DNA of 64,000 bases. Origin: Phytophthora sp. 'mugwort' (Eukaryota; Oomycota; Peronosporomycetes; Peronosporales; Peronosporaceae). Positions 1 to 11,837 of the stretch are shown here, piece by piece (the stretch's first letter is position 1; every line of letters begins with the position of its first letter). The stretch is taken from positions 2,170,001-2,234,000 of the forward strand of contig JAUCEF010000006.1 in the NCBI GenBank assembly GCA_033558025.1, in the 5' to 3' direction. The notes below the pieces were generated by a model. That model saw nothing but the letters and a program-made list of their open reading frames with translations, made no database searches and was not told the DNA's origin. A program made the translations under genes and the position numbers.

Positions 1-1112
1 GCTACAACTTCAATGAGTTAAACCACTTACAATGTTGCTTTTAGTACACAACGCAAGACCACGAAGATGGCATTGTACAAACGGGACGTTTTCACCTCAG
101 CCGTTGGAATCTCGAATCTAGAGGGACAACTTCGCTGCCTTAATAGAAAACATTTGAAAAAATGACAGTGAAAAATGTCATTTGTGGCCCTACTTTTCCG
201 GTGCCAGCAAAGTCTCTCAGACGTCGCTATTCGACGGTGGTTTGTTTGCAAGTAACCTCACGATTAGTCCGTGCAAACTTCTGAGTGTGCTAACACGACC
301 CATGGCTTTCAAACCTCTCACGTCGATATCTAGCGTGTTGGTGTTCGACTGCCGTGCGGGAAAATCTGTTCGCGTTGAGGTGTTACGGGTGATGGTGTCA
401 CTGTGTCAGTGACCCGTGGTTGGTATGGGCTTTCTGTTAAAACAAATTAAGCCGACTCATGTTGACCTATCTGTAAAACTGTGGAACTGTAGACCAAGAT
501 CTCGTCATCAGGTTGAAGTTGCCTTGGGGTGCCCTATTTCGACTGTCATGTGTTGACAACACTGTTAAGATCTTCCTGCAATCATCATGCTCCGCATCGT
601 GCACCTCGAGCTGATCGCGCTGCTGGCTCTGACCCTGTCACGCTCGACTTCTCCGGATCCGTCGGAGTGCACCACGTTCAACGGCCACGTTCAACTTCTG
701 ATCCCCGTGAATCGACGTCGTGGACGTCTTAATGTGACTTCCCACGAATGAAATATTGTACTGCATATAAGTACTTAATTATTATACGTACTTCGAAGTA
801 ATACTTTTTATTACGCGTAAAAAAGGAATAACTTATGTACTTGATCAATATAAAAAATGATGTCAAAGTAAATCCTCTTTTGCATTTACGTGCTGCTGTT
901 GCATTTCTAGATATCACGAATTTATTGGTTGTGAAGACCTCGTCATAGTGAGCTAGCTAGTAACCAAAGAGTTGGCACATTACGTCTCCAAGCTTAATTT
1001 CCAATAACGACGACAAGAAATAGCCCTTTCAGCACGCGCCAAGTCTGCAGCTACTTCTTCAAATAGCGATGAGAGTGGGAAGAGCTTTTTTGTTGTGTGT
1101 TTTGTGCGTGTG

Positions 1113-2967
1113 ATGGATAAGCTTGGTATGTATCTTGCATTTAATCAGGGGAGGAACGGTAAAGCGTTAGCTCGCAACACTGCCATACAGTACTATCTGC
1201 AAGTCAAGCTGTGGCTGCTCGACCAATTCCAAAGTACCGAGCATCCTTAGAAACTCGGTTGCTCAAAATGGAGAAGACACTAGAGAACTTCTGCTTGAAG
1301 CGGGATGGTTGTGGGTGTAGCTGAGCAATCCGTGAACGAAGTCTGATTTGAAAACAATGTTGATATATTTGTATATTTGCGCGTCCTCCGAAAGCGACTA
1401 TCAGGATGCTGCTCTGCTGTGTCTCCTCTAGTTCCTGCTTGGCCGCGCATCGGATCTGGCAATGGTCCACAAGCAGAACATGTATGTGGATGCAGGTGAC
1501 GTCTTCTTCCTGCGCTTTGTCCGAGTCAAGACGTCCGAGGAGCAGGGGTTATCTCTTCCAAGACGCTGACTTTGCCACGTGTCCCCTTCTCGCCATCGCT
1601 CTCGCCTTGATTGCGCAAGACGCACCGTGTCCCATGCTCCTCAGCAACCTCCCGGTGCAATCTGAATGCACCACCACTACTCTGTCAACCGACGTGTCGC
1701 TTGTGGAGCTTTTGAACGCACCCCCAAGTCGCCACTGGATTTGCTGCTTTTCCTCACCTCGTCGCGTCGACACCTCGCCCATCATGTATGCCCACGTGAA
1801 CCGGTACTCGATCGTGTAACCTGTCGCCGGGTTGGACGTCGCGCTGACATCGCACTCGTTACGACGAGGTGGCGCGCAACACGCAAAGGGGTGCGATGAG
1901 ATGGCAGCTCGCTGGATCTTCGATAGAGGCGCCTGGAGCATGAGCTCGACAAACAAAGGCTTCAATTATATCTTCAACCCCAGCAAGGAGGATCACAAGA
2001 TAGTCAATCTACTCAGCGGATACAAACCCAAAGATTCCGTGCCGCTGCAAGACTTGTCAAGCTTCGACACCCAGACGCGAGACGCAATCGCACACGTACA
2101 ACATATCCTGTTCGTCACCTGCTACACGATGGAAACAGAAAGCCTCAACGTGAACAAAAAGGTAATGGATGTTCTTACCGCATGCGCTTTCTGACACTTT
2201 CCGCTGGGCAAAGACTTGAACCCCGACAGCCCGGCCGTTAAGCGTATCGAAGCTGCCGTTTCGCATGCCGGATGCTTGCCAACTGAACTCCTTGCATGGT
2301 CGGCACACGTGGCAAGCTCACCCCCGCCGTATAAACTATAAATAATGACGCACGTACCCCTTACCAGATAGCCAGAGGAGGAGAACCCAAGCCAAGCGCA
2401 GAAGGCCATCGATCACCAAGCCGCTTTGATTACGCACTTCATCGAGCTCATCAAGCGGCAGGACGCGCGCTTGGATGTACTTGAAGCTGAGCAAAGCAAT
2501 ACACCCGCAACCAGGAAACGAAGCTGTCCAGACAAAGCCACACAAGAAGTAAGTGCGCCGAAAAAGAAAAAGCGCCGAGGATCAACCATCCACCTTCAAG
2601 CGACGTGGTTTGCGTGGTACGCTTAGAACCACTCTGGCAGGGGCAGGCACCAACTCAGCATAGGCCTTGAGCCAAACTGCTCGTCGCCTTCAAGAAGCTC
2701 TTCATTCCAGACGGTTTCGACCTTGACGCCGACGCGGAAGACTATCGGGACTGTGCTGGGACGGAACACAGAGAACGCTGTACTCTCCTGGCTCACCAAC
2801 AAACTCAATCAAGTCGCGAGGTTCCAGCACTGCACTGAAGCATCTATAGCGCCTCCATCTCGCCGGCTCTGATCAACGACATCATCCAGCGCCATCAGCA
2901 AGTAGGCGCAATCCGAGACCCAGCACCAGGTTACACCCAAGATGTATTAGAGGTAGTCAGCGAGTAG
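1113..2967 (+). pseudogene. Crypton tyrosine recombinase relic (left arm)
   Basis: Translation across frames gives the Crypton (YR transposon) order. An N-terminal core-binding part (LGMYLAFNQGRNGKALARNT, from 1122) is followed by a block with RASDLA and KTSEEQGLSLF at about 1445-1560. The catalytic-core motif SHSLRRGGAQHA (His-x-x-Arg box, about 1845) leads to GFNYIF with the candidate nucleophilic Tyr. The C-terminal region (KKLFIPDGFDLDAD, then HQQVGAIRDPAPGY) resembles the GCR1-like DNA-binding end of Crypton proteins. Frameshifts and stops occur throughout, so it is not functional. Cryptons integrate by recombination through a circular intermediate and lack TIRs, so the Crypton does not itself explain the palindrome. 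Confidence 0.85.
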
Positions 2968-3191
2968 AAACCAGATAACGAGCTTACAGCGCTGCATAAT
3001 ACATGTATTAGACAAGCAAACAATCATTAGAGAATGCGTACAAACACCTTCTTCTACGCAAAGCATCCACGCGGCACGAGCGACATTAGCAGCGGCATCG
3101 GCTTCGCTAGCAGCAAAAACCCTAGTTTCCACACACAAGCACTCGCAGGCGGCATCCGGCGTCAATGGAACCTCCACACCTCTTGATAAGA

Positions 3192-3261
3192 TGGCGACGG
3201 CTGGATTCGAACCAGCTGCCTTAGGGCACAGCCCTGCGCTCTACCATCGAGCTACGTCGTC
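3192..3261 (-). ncRNA. tRNA-like unit (pol III A/B boxes), left arm
   Basis: On the minus strand this has an A-box-like TAGCTCGATGG within a good D-arm (GCTC/GAGC) and a perfect B box GGTTCGAATCC within a 5-bp T stem (GCTGG/CCAGC). The acceptor stem (GACGACG with CGTCGCC) has one mismatch. The anticodon arm is short and does not pair in the standard way, so no anticodon can be assigned. It is either a tRNA pseudogene or a tRNA-derived SINE head. A GT microsatellite and poly-G lie directly upstream of it. Confidence 0.6.
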
Positions 3262-4090
3262 GTGTGTGTGTGTGTGGGGGGGGGGGGGGCTGACCCGTAC
3301 GGCGCCGCAGGCGTTGCGTACGGGCTGGTGCAGCAGCGTACGGGCCTTGACGGTGTATTGACGGCAGAGGTCGGCGTAGTTGGAGTTAAACAAGAGAGAC
3401 TGGCGGCACAGGGGTCACTGTCGTGGCGGGCCGCCGTAGTTCCACGTTCTGCATTTTATTGGTCATATTTGAGCCAATGGGCAGGCAGATCCGTGACCGG
3501 CTGGAAGATCACTCTAATAGTAGACCCCTATTTCCTAGTCCGGTTGGATTTTCGGCTCGTGAACACACCGCTCTCGAGCCATGTTTGCTTGTTTTCCTCA
3601 AATGCGTTTTTCTCGTCCCACAGGCCGTTTTAAACCATCTCGTTACGCCTATAAGCTCTATATAAAGCAGCAACGCTGATCTCAGATTCTTTCTACCCTA
3701 ACCTGTTTTGCAAGAGTGAGCATCGTAACCGTCGCAAATAATGCATACTGTAATTTTAACCGGTTCACCTTGAAGTTTCACTCGGTTACACAAGTCCGAG
3801 GGTCCGATAAATTTTAATATGGAAAACTTGTCCAACAGCTGCATTTCGTTCCTCTGCGTTTGTATACTGATGTTTCACTGCTTCCCAATTCGACGTGAAG
3901 TGCAAGCCACTTTTCCATCGATTCGGCCGCCCCCTTGTGTAAAGTAGACTCAACCAAACTAGGCTCCGTCTGCTCAGAGACTCCCGCCTCGCATAAGGCT
4001 CGCTTTTAAATGCAGAGAAGACTTCGTCCGTTTACAGCGGAGAGGCGGGCATTTGCAGTATCGTCCTGTTGGAGCCTCCTGCCATATTTT

Positions 4091-5945
4091 GGTTTTCGTC
4101 TGTAGAGTTCGCGATGTTTCGAGTATAATAGAGCTCTCATTTCATCCATGATCTTGTCAGTGCGGGCTTCAGGTATGTCTGGGACCTTGATGTATTATCG
4201 CTTAGTTCGAAGGTCTAGCAACAACGCGATTCAAATCTGCACAGAAGAAAGGGGCTGGAAGCAAAACGCAATTTGATTTAGGGCCCGGGTGATGCAGCAA
4301 CAGCCCAGATCTGATATTGTGTCGTACGCTAGCTGAACTTAAGTTGGCCTCGTTATAATTTTATCATCGAACCATTGGGTTGGTAAGCAGTGAACGTTTA
4401 CGAGTTCATGCGGGCGGCAGCAACACGTAGCAGCACGTGCATAGTAGACGAGAGCATACTAGCTGCTTGCGACTCGACTAGAGCAAGCTCAGCCACGCGA
4501 TGCACAATTGCCTCCGTTTGATGGTGAACACATATGCTTCCGCAGTGATGCCCGAGAGACCGAATTGTTCTTCTTCGCAACTTTGACGCCCTGGAAGTAC
4601 AAACGATACGCCGTGTAGTTGATAACTGACCGCTGCAGTAGCGTCACAACAGAAGCAACAAGGAGGTCGATGTCAGTAGACTCGAGAGCTCAGGTAGCCC
4701 GTGAGGTTGCTGGATTTCTGTCCGTTTGTTACCACGCTGATGTGGTATTGCGGTTTTGAGATCCGTCGCATTGACCGGATCGTGGTGGGGGTGAATCAGG
4801 CAGTTGAAGATGGATGGCGATGGTTGAAGGCTGCGGATGACGCCATACGTCAGTAAGTTGGGCGATCGGGGACGTGGGGCAAGATCGGGTTTGCTGTAGC
4901 CACCTCTGGGTGTTTGCTTGCGTACGAGTGTGCACACAATAAAAGTATGCAATTGGCTCATCTTGAGCATCTTGGACGACCTTGGTCATAGCAATCCCTT
5001 ATGTAATCATCCTCAACCTCCTCATCCTTTAGAATTTTGCCGAACGCCGCGATTGTTGTTGCCTTGGTCCGCAAGGTGTAGCCCGGGTGCGAATTTATCT
5101 AAGCCCATAGCCCTGGTACGATAAAAGCACAATATGCGAGTAATACGTCAATGGCTTGGTACTTGAATGGACATACATATATTTTGTGCGTTGATCGGAC
5201 TTGATACGTCCGATCGGCTGGCTAGGAGGACACGCCTAACTATATCTACTCTTATTGGCTAGAATGCTAATCTATATCGATTTCGGTTGGCTAATAACTA
5301 GCAGATGTGTTTTAGAACGTAGCATAACAATAGCAAGGTATAATCCGATAAGTCATCATATTCACCCATGCCTCTACTAAATGGGAGCCGTGTGTTTGTG
5401 TGTTGTGGAACGTGGAAATGCTCTACTAGTTCGGTGATGTACGTCGCTGGTTCCTGTACACCGGCGCACATACGTTTCCGACTAAAGCGCTGCTGGCCAG
5501 AGTCTGACTGGAACGCAGTTCATCTACAGCATTTCAGAAAGCGTCTTATCGACTGGATCCTTCGTTATAAGCCCGCTAATACACGTACAGATAATGAATG
5601 AGCTCAACAACAGCTGGTTCTTCTCCACAACTGCCAGGAGATCGAGCGCGTCAACGAGAGCAAACGCAACCTGTGGTAGTCGACTGTAAGTAATTCAGAT
5701 TAGTAAACAATTTAATATGGAAACCTCGATAATTTATTTCATTGCATTCGGTAGGGTTAAAACTCAAATTAGTTGTATTACTAAAGAGAGTGCTTGCTTC
5801 ACCCAGCTGAGCGTCGTTCAATCGCGAGCAGATTTGCAGCTGTTGTGAGGGTAAGGTTTGTCGGATTCTATCAGCGTATACGAGTTAAACGAGTATACCT
5901 GTTTCGAAGGGGGATCAACACGAAAAAAGGCGGGGAAATAAACGG
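4091..5945. other. Palindrome spacer, no recognisable gene
   Basis: I see no coding region with a recognisable family. 5140-5345 is AT-rich and contains a clean hairpin (8-bp arms GATCGGAC/GTCCGATC at 5193-5200 and 5208-5215, 7-nt loop). This may be the 5' part of the MULE whose gene starts near 5946. Confidence 0.4.
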
Positions 5946-6460
5946 ATGAAGACCGTCAGGACGCGCGGAATAGCGCGCCACCCTCCCGTCGACGCCGGTA
6001 GCGCAGGCAGCGGAGAGCTGGACCTCAAGTCCGCAGTGTCCATCGACGAAGAATGGACCGAGTCTACGGAGGAGTGCAACTCTGTTGAAGACTCGTCCAC
6101 TGCAGTCAGCACTACGTCCAAGAAAGAAAGGGTAGCTCCAGCGGACTACCATACAGTATGATTAACCCTTCAGGCGACAACAAACCCTCTACGTTGGCGC
6201 CCCCGCCAGACATCACGGAGTTCGGTTCTTGGGAAGATCTGGATCTGTATCTACGAAAGTACACAAAGGCCACACACCAGGTAAGCATTGTTATACTGAC
6301 TACACTGTGGCAAAACTAATGTTACCGTTGCTATGTTTAGGTTATCAAGCGTTTTCGCGTGCGTACGAACAACAAGGTGGCGTAGAGGAACAACAGGATC
6401 CGCGCAAGTAAATCCAAGCATCCTTTGAGTGGGTGTATTAGGGGAAGATCTACGTATGTA

Positions 6461-8266
6461 CCGGATAATACGTATTTCGTGCAGCCATAGTAGAAACTAG
6501 AATATTAGTGACGTAAAAGTCAACCTTAGTAAAAGGTTATGAACATGGTTCCCAGAATGACTGGCTGGTGACAGAACATATATCACAAAAAACCTGCCTC
6601 GCGCTCATGCCTGAGGTCCTTCACAAGAACGCCCACCGCTTTGAGACAGCCGATGCCGCCGTCGCCGAAGGCGTGTCCAGCACCCCGGCTCAGGCCAACC
6701 GCTGCCATCGCACAACTCTTTATCGCTGGAAAAAGCGGCGCGATGAGATTGCAGCTGCTGCTCCGAACAGCACAGTGCTGAAGTAAGGACGCCGGGGCCC
6801 CGAGATCCGGTTCCTGACCTCGACGAGCGGTAAGGTATTAATTATATTGCTGTATCTCATTGCTAATAATTATTTTATATGTTTAAAAATAGGTTGATGA
6901 ATTGGGTCGAGGACATGCGGCGAAACAAGGTGCGCCGTTACGACACGGTGCCTGCTCATGATGAGCATCAAGCTTGAACCGCAGTTTCTCGAGGGACGCC
7001 CTGAGGCGGCCGTCATCCAATATCTCCTTCGCTTTCGCATGCGAAACAGCCTATCGATTCGCAGGATCACTCACAAGGCATGTCGGAAGAGATCGGAAGT
7101 TAAGTTTTTTATTTATTTATTTATTATTTTTATATTTTTAGTTGTTTATTTAATGCTCAATAATGCTGGTTTAATTGTGTATTTATACTACTATTGTAGA
7201 TCGTAGCGGATGAGTTTGGACACTATAATATAGTGTCCAAACTCATCATATTATGAGATACAAGCTCGAGACTAACACCTGATTGCAGGGCTATGAGCAT
7301 CTTTTTAACATGAACCAGATTTCGATTTACGTCGACATGAACTCCAAAACAGCAATCACCTTTCAAGGCGAGCGAGACGTTGACGTGGTTCAAGGTATGT
7401 ATTTTAATTTATTGTTGCAAAATATTCAACTCAATTAATTGATTAATTGTTGTGACAGAAATGTCTGAGATTCGTTCCGCGCAAGTGTGGTCTTGTGTGC
7501 CTCGGGTACCGTCAGGAAGTTGCATCCGTTCATCGCATTCGCAGGAGTGAAATGAGGCAAGGTGGAAAACGAAGTACACAACATCACACTGCATAAGGAA
7601 GAGGTGGCTGTGCTAGCATCCAGAAGAATGCATAGCGACGAGCGTGCTATGCTGAGTGGATCTAGGAGGTATGCAACTAATAAATTTATTTCTGAATTTG
7701 TTTAATATTTACTGTTATTTGCGGTAGGTTTGGATGCCATCAGTGACCTTCTGCAGAGTGCTGCTGCTCGACAGCCTGAACGTCCACAAGATGAGTACCG
7801 TGTGTGCTCATCTTGAGGATGCTACGACCGATGTGGATTTCGTCCCTCCGGGAGCCACGATGCTGGCTCAGTCAATGGACCGTCATGGCGGTCTTCAAGC
7901 GTGAGTGCCGCGAGCTGTATTCCCAGCACCACTGCATTCACGATCACAGCGCAACACCTCAGGAGCGGCGTAGCCTAATTACGTCAATTATAGTGCAGGC
8001 ATGGAAGACGATCTCAGAAAATACTATTCGGCGAGGTTTTATAAAGTCTGGCTTAGTCCCCGCCGGGCCCCGAACTAGTGATGACCAGTTCGCAGTCCCT
8101 AAGTCCCAACACCTTAACTAGCGCACAAATGTTAGTTTCATTGGAATTTTGTAGGATGGGTGTTGGTCGGTAGAGAGGGGTTCACTTCACATTATTGGTT
8201 GACTTTTAGTTTTTTACATCTGTTGATGCACGAATTGCGTGGTTGCACGAAATGCGTATTATCCGG
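6461..8266 (+). mobile_element. pogo-type DNA transposon nested in MULE, 1806 bp
   Basis: The ends are 26-bp terminal inverted repeats (CCGGATAATACG... at 6461-6486; mirror at 8241-8266) flanked by TA target duplications (6459-6460, 8267-8268). Inside is a decayed pogo/CENP-B-like transposase starting near 6568: a helix-turn-helix (RTTLYRWKKRRDE), LMNWVEDMRRNKV, SLSIRRITHKACRKRSE, then NMNQISIYVDMNS (position of the first Asp). LLLDSLNVHKM has the second Asp, VDFVPPGATMLAQSMD the third. The C-terminus reads AWKTISENTIRRGFIKSGLV. AT-rich GT-AG introns are visible at 6830-6892, 7099-7199, 7395-7458 and 7669-7727. In-frame stops and a frameshift near 7880 disable it. Confidence 0.9.
7209..7247. 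repeat. Perfect 18-bp hairpin within pogo exon
   Basis: An 18-bp arm beginning GATGAGTTTGG (7209-7226) is followed by 3 nt (AAT) and its exact reverse complement (7230-7247). The left arm is coding (the DEFG block of the pogo transposase), so the right arm looks like a local templated inverted duplication that broke the exon. Confidence 0.9.
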
Positions 8267-8359
8267 TACCCACACAGGGAAGTACAAATCGCGCGGACAG
8301 GGAAAGAGGAATCGGCATCAGTCGAGGGTTTTTAAATGCGACGCTCAGGTACGCTCCAT

Positions 8360-8437
8360 TCTAAGTTGGGTGTCAGATGGGCGTCAGATAGGATTCGGAT
8401 GGGTGTCAGTTGGGCATCAGATGGGTGTCCGATGGTC
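8360..8437. repeat. Degenerate 10-12 bp tandem repeat in MULE intron
   Basis: Variants of GATGGGTGTCA recur about six times within the 8349-8507 intron. It has no coding role. Confidence 0.6.
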
Positions 8438-10579
8438 ATCGTGCCAATATTAGGAATTGGGTTCAAGCCTTATTTATATGTTGATGTCCATCGTTTTCGA
8501 TGTTTAGATTAACGCTTTTGTCCAAGTTGTGGAGACATCGCCGGCTGTCTTCAGGTTACGCATCACTAGATTTCGCTTGGAGCACAATCATCCGCTCAGC
8601 AAACATACTTTCGATCATTACCACACAGTAGGGTTGCCCTGAAACCCGCGGTCACTGATACTGCGACTCTTCAGGCGAAGGCGGGGCGAAGAAGAAGCGG
8701 ATGCTGCAGTTTATTCACGAGAACTCCAGCTGCACCCCAATCACTTAAGACCTTCATAACCTTTGTATACAGACTGAAGAAACAAGGACACGCCGCATCA
8801 ACAAGTGCGGAACATATGTAACTGTGGATGAAATAGTTGTCTCAGGAGCCAGGAAAGGTGGGAGGTATTTTCGTGGACACTGCCAACAACGAGGTACCAA
8901 TTTCATGTTATCCTTTCAAACGATGCTTCAAACCAAATTTCGCTGTAAGGTAGAATCTTGCAACCTGTTCACTCTTCAGACAAATAATATGCGCGAAATA
9001 TTTGATAGGTTTCCTGAAATTGTCACGATTGACGCGACGAACGGGACTAATTCTTCGAAATATAAGATTTTCTCGATGATGTCGTACGACGCGTTCGGCA
9101 AAGGGCAGTTCGTGCAACATGCACTTGCGCAGAACGAACGGAACACTTCAGTATTGACATCTCTCCAAGAGTTCATGGAGAATAATCCGGCTTGGACTCG
9201 GGTTAAATATGTACTGATTGACATGGTCTTTGGATAGATCACAGTGTTAAAGACGGCTTTTTCCAGCGCATGGCCGCTGTTATGACAGTCCACCTCTGAA
9301 ATATCCCGTAACCAGCTTGCGTCAAAAGATTATACCTTTGCATCATGGCAAAAGGATTAATTGGATGGAAATAGCGAGTCTATTAGTCTACGCGAGGACC
9401 GAGCGTGAACTCCGGATCACCGTGACTACATCCGCCACATAATGCTTATAGGCTCCGGGATCGATTCACAAACCAGAACTAACCGTTTGGGCACTGTTAC
9501 GGATGGCTTGAGCGCCGGTAGTGATGAACTGGGAACGCGTTTGTCCATATGGTGGACATGCGTGGCGATTTGGGAGTAGACACAGAAAACGAATGTGTAG
9601 TTCCCAATCACCCTGTTGAAGCCAATTTTGCGAAAACAAAATGGGGACAGTTGTCGAGATATATGGTCTGCATTCGAACGCCAAAATGTTTGCACGCTCG
9701 GCAATAACAGCAGCAACAGACCGGAGGCACCAATGAAGCAGCTGAAATAACTAGTTAATCCAACGATGCAGGTGGACGAAATGCATTGTGGCTATTATGT
9801 GCTATCAAACCCAGGAAGAGAAGAAGTTTGTACATGCTGTCCACAACCTTTCTGTCGTCCCAAATCCGAAGTACGACAATGAAATGGTTTTTTGAGCAAT
9901 TTGGTGAGCGAACACGCATGTGAACTCGTTTATTAACAATACTCTTTCGCGATCAGTCGCGCAAAGTACAAATTTCACAAGTCTGTTCCTGGAGGTACCT
10001 GATTCAGTTCGATTCTGACGAGGAGGACGCACTTGACGAGCAATCAAGTGAGTTTTCAGTGATGAAGTCTACTTGGTCTTGCTCGTGCCTGTTCATAGCA
10101 GCACGTCACTACCGTGTCGTCACACGTCTTCAATATCCGTAAGGCGTTACAATTGGATAACGCCATCCCTTCTCGGATTATCAATCCACGGTGGTTACTG
10201 TCATCACTTCGTTCCGATTCGGATCTCCCACAGTTGCCTGGTGGCAGTCTGCATGTTGAACGAGCTCTGAAAGAAACGACGACAAGCTGGTATTCGAACC
10301 AAACGTTTCGGGAGGCGAACTTGGTGGCGTCGTCGATTTGCTCTCATTTTGAGCGGTTTGGGAATGAGAGCGTATAAAGTTGCTCTGAAAGCTCTTCGGT
10401 AAGTAGCAGGTCTTCTCAAGCATGGTGAGTATGATACAATTACCAGAGCTGCAACACAGATACACTAATACAGCAAGTGGGGATGAGGGAGATGGTTTTG
10501 TCGGTGAGGAATTGGTTGAAACGGCAGATAAGTAACGATCATGCCGCAACGATTCCTTCGCAGATACTTTCATCTTTCC

Positions 10580-10710
10580 AACTCAGTTGGGCACTAAAAC
10601 CGGTGAGCTGGGCGCTGGACGAACGAGTTGGGTTTGGAACAAACGAGTTGGGTTCTGGAACAAACGAGTTGGGCACTGGAACGAACGAGTTAGGCACTGG
10701 GACCGGCGAG
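10580..10710 (+). repeat. 21-bp tandem repeat coding for NELGTGT heptads
   Basis: Units of about 21 bp encode consecutive heptapeptides of the form NELGTGT or NELGSGT in the frame running 10477-10920, near the C-terminal end of the MULE-derived sequence. Copies differ by a few bases, with the frame kept. Confidence 0.85.
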
Positions 10711-11767
10711 CCGGTTACTGAGGATGCTGTAGAATCAGAGGCAGATGAAGTTGTTTTGGCACCAACACTCATCAATGAAGACCAACATACAACGCTAGCT
10801 TTGGCGGACTCGAGTCACGACTTCGAAATCTCTAGTCCCCACAAACTATATCAGGTAAATATGTGTGTTTTTTTGTTAACCAGAATGCTTGCTAACATTG
10901 ATGCTGGCTGTAGGATTTAGCGTCTGGAAATTAAAATATGGCAGGAGGCTCCAACAGGACGATACTGCAAATGCCCGCCTCTCCGCTGTAAACGGACGAA
11001 GTTTTCTCTGCATTTAAAAGCGAAATGAGCCTTATGCGAGGCGGGGAGTCTCTGAGCAGATGGAGCCTAGTTTGGTTGAGTCTACTTTACACAAGGGGGC
11101 GGCCGAATCGATGGAAAAGTGGCTTGCACTTCACGTCGAATTGGGAAGCAGTGAACATCAGTATACAAACGCAGAGGAACGAAATGCAGCTGTTGGACAA
11201 GTTTTCCATATTAAAATTTATCGGACCCTCGGACTTGTGTAACCGAGTGAAACTTCAAGGTGAACCGGTTAAAATTACAGTATGCATTATTTGCGACGGT
11301 TACGATGCTCACTCTTGCAAAACAGGTTAGGGTAGAAAGAATCTGAGATCAGCGTTGCTGATTTATATAGAGCTTATAGGCGTAACGAGATGGTTTAAAA
11401 CGGCCTGTGGGACGAGAAAAACGCATTTGAGGAAAACAAGCAAACATGGCTCGAGAGCGGTGTGTTCACGAGCCGAAAATCCAACCGGACTAGGAAATAG
11501 GGGTCTACTATTAGAGTGATCTTCCAGCCGGTCACGGATCTGCCTGCCCATTGGCTCAAATATGACCAATAAAATGCAGAACGTGGAACTACGGCGGCCC
11601 GCCACGACAGTGACCCCTGTGCCGCCAGTCTCTCTTGTTTAACTCCAACTACGCCGACCTCTGCCGTCAATACACCGTCAAGGCCCGTACGCTGCTGCAC
11701 CAGCCCGTACGCAACGCCTGCGGCGCCGTACGGGTCAGCCCCCCCCCCCACACACACACACACACAC

Positions 11768-11837
11768 GACGACGTAGCTCGATGGTAGAGCGCAGGGCTG
11801 TGCCCTAAGGCAGCTGGTTCGAATCCAGCCGTCGCCA
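11768..11837 (+). ncRNA. tRNA-like unit (pol III A/B boxes), right arm
   Basis: Mirror copy of the left-arm unit, identical over its 70 nt. The D and T arms are intact and the acceptor stem has one mismatch. The anticodon region between GAGC and GCTGG is 21 nt, slightly short of standard, with a CAGGG/CCCT-type pairing that does not give a normal 7-nt loop. Directly upstream lies a C(n)(CA)n tract. Confidence 0.6.

Larger units (their letters stand above)
1..4090. repeat. Left arm of giant inverted repeat
   Basis: The sequence from position 1 is the reverse complement of 10933-15029. Paired coordinates sum to 15030 near the outer end, 15029 in the middle and 15028-15023 near the inner end, so the arms differ by only a few indels and substitutions. 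The inner boundary is sharp: the shared GCCATATTTT at 4081-4090 is followed by unrelated bases. The outer boundary is not visible because the arm may begin before the window. The arm carries a decayed Crypton gene (1113-2967), a tRNA-like unit (3192-3261) and a GT/poly-G tract near 3262-3290. Confidence 0.97.
5946..10930 (+). pseudogene. MULE-type transposase gene with SWIM finger (ZSWIM-like), interrupted
   Basis: The acidic N-terminus (5946-6160) leads into a module with ITEFGSWEDLDLYL (about 6212), an intron 6281-6340 (GTAAGC...TTTAG) and then FRVRTNNKV. A pogo element (6461-8266) interrupts the next exon. The coding sequence resumes with CTHTGKYKSRGQGKRN, a 159-bp intron (8349-8507) and FRLRITRFRLEHNHPLS. 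The RNaseH-like core at 8824-9237 has FPEIVTIDATNGTN with the first catalytic Asp. At 10070-10135 a degenerate SWIM finger (CSC...LPCRHVFNIRKA) appears across a frameshift. The C-terminal part carries a heptad repeat and an intron (10855-10915). Multiple frameshifts and stops mean it is dead. The 3' end abuts the right arm at 10933. Confidence 0.8.

Noticed and set aside
5193..5215. Hairpin as a transcription terminator
   Set aside because: Rho-independent terminators do not apply in this eukaryotic context and no gene ends there.
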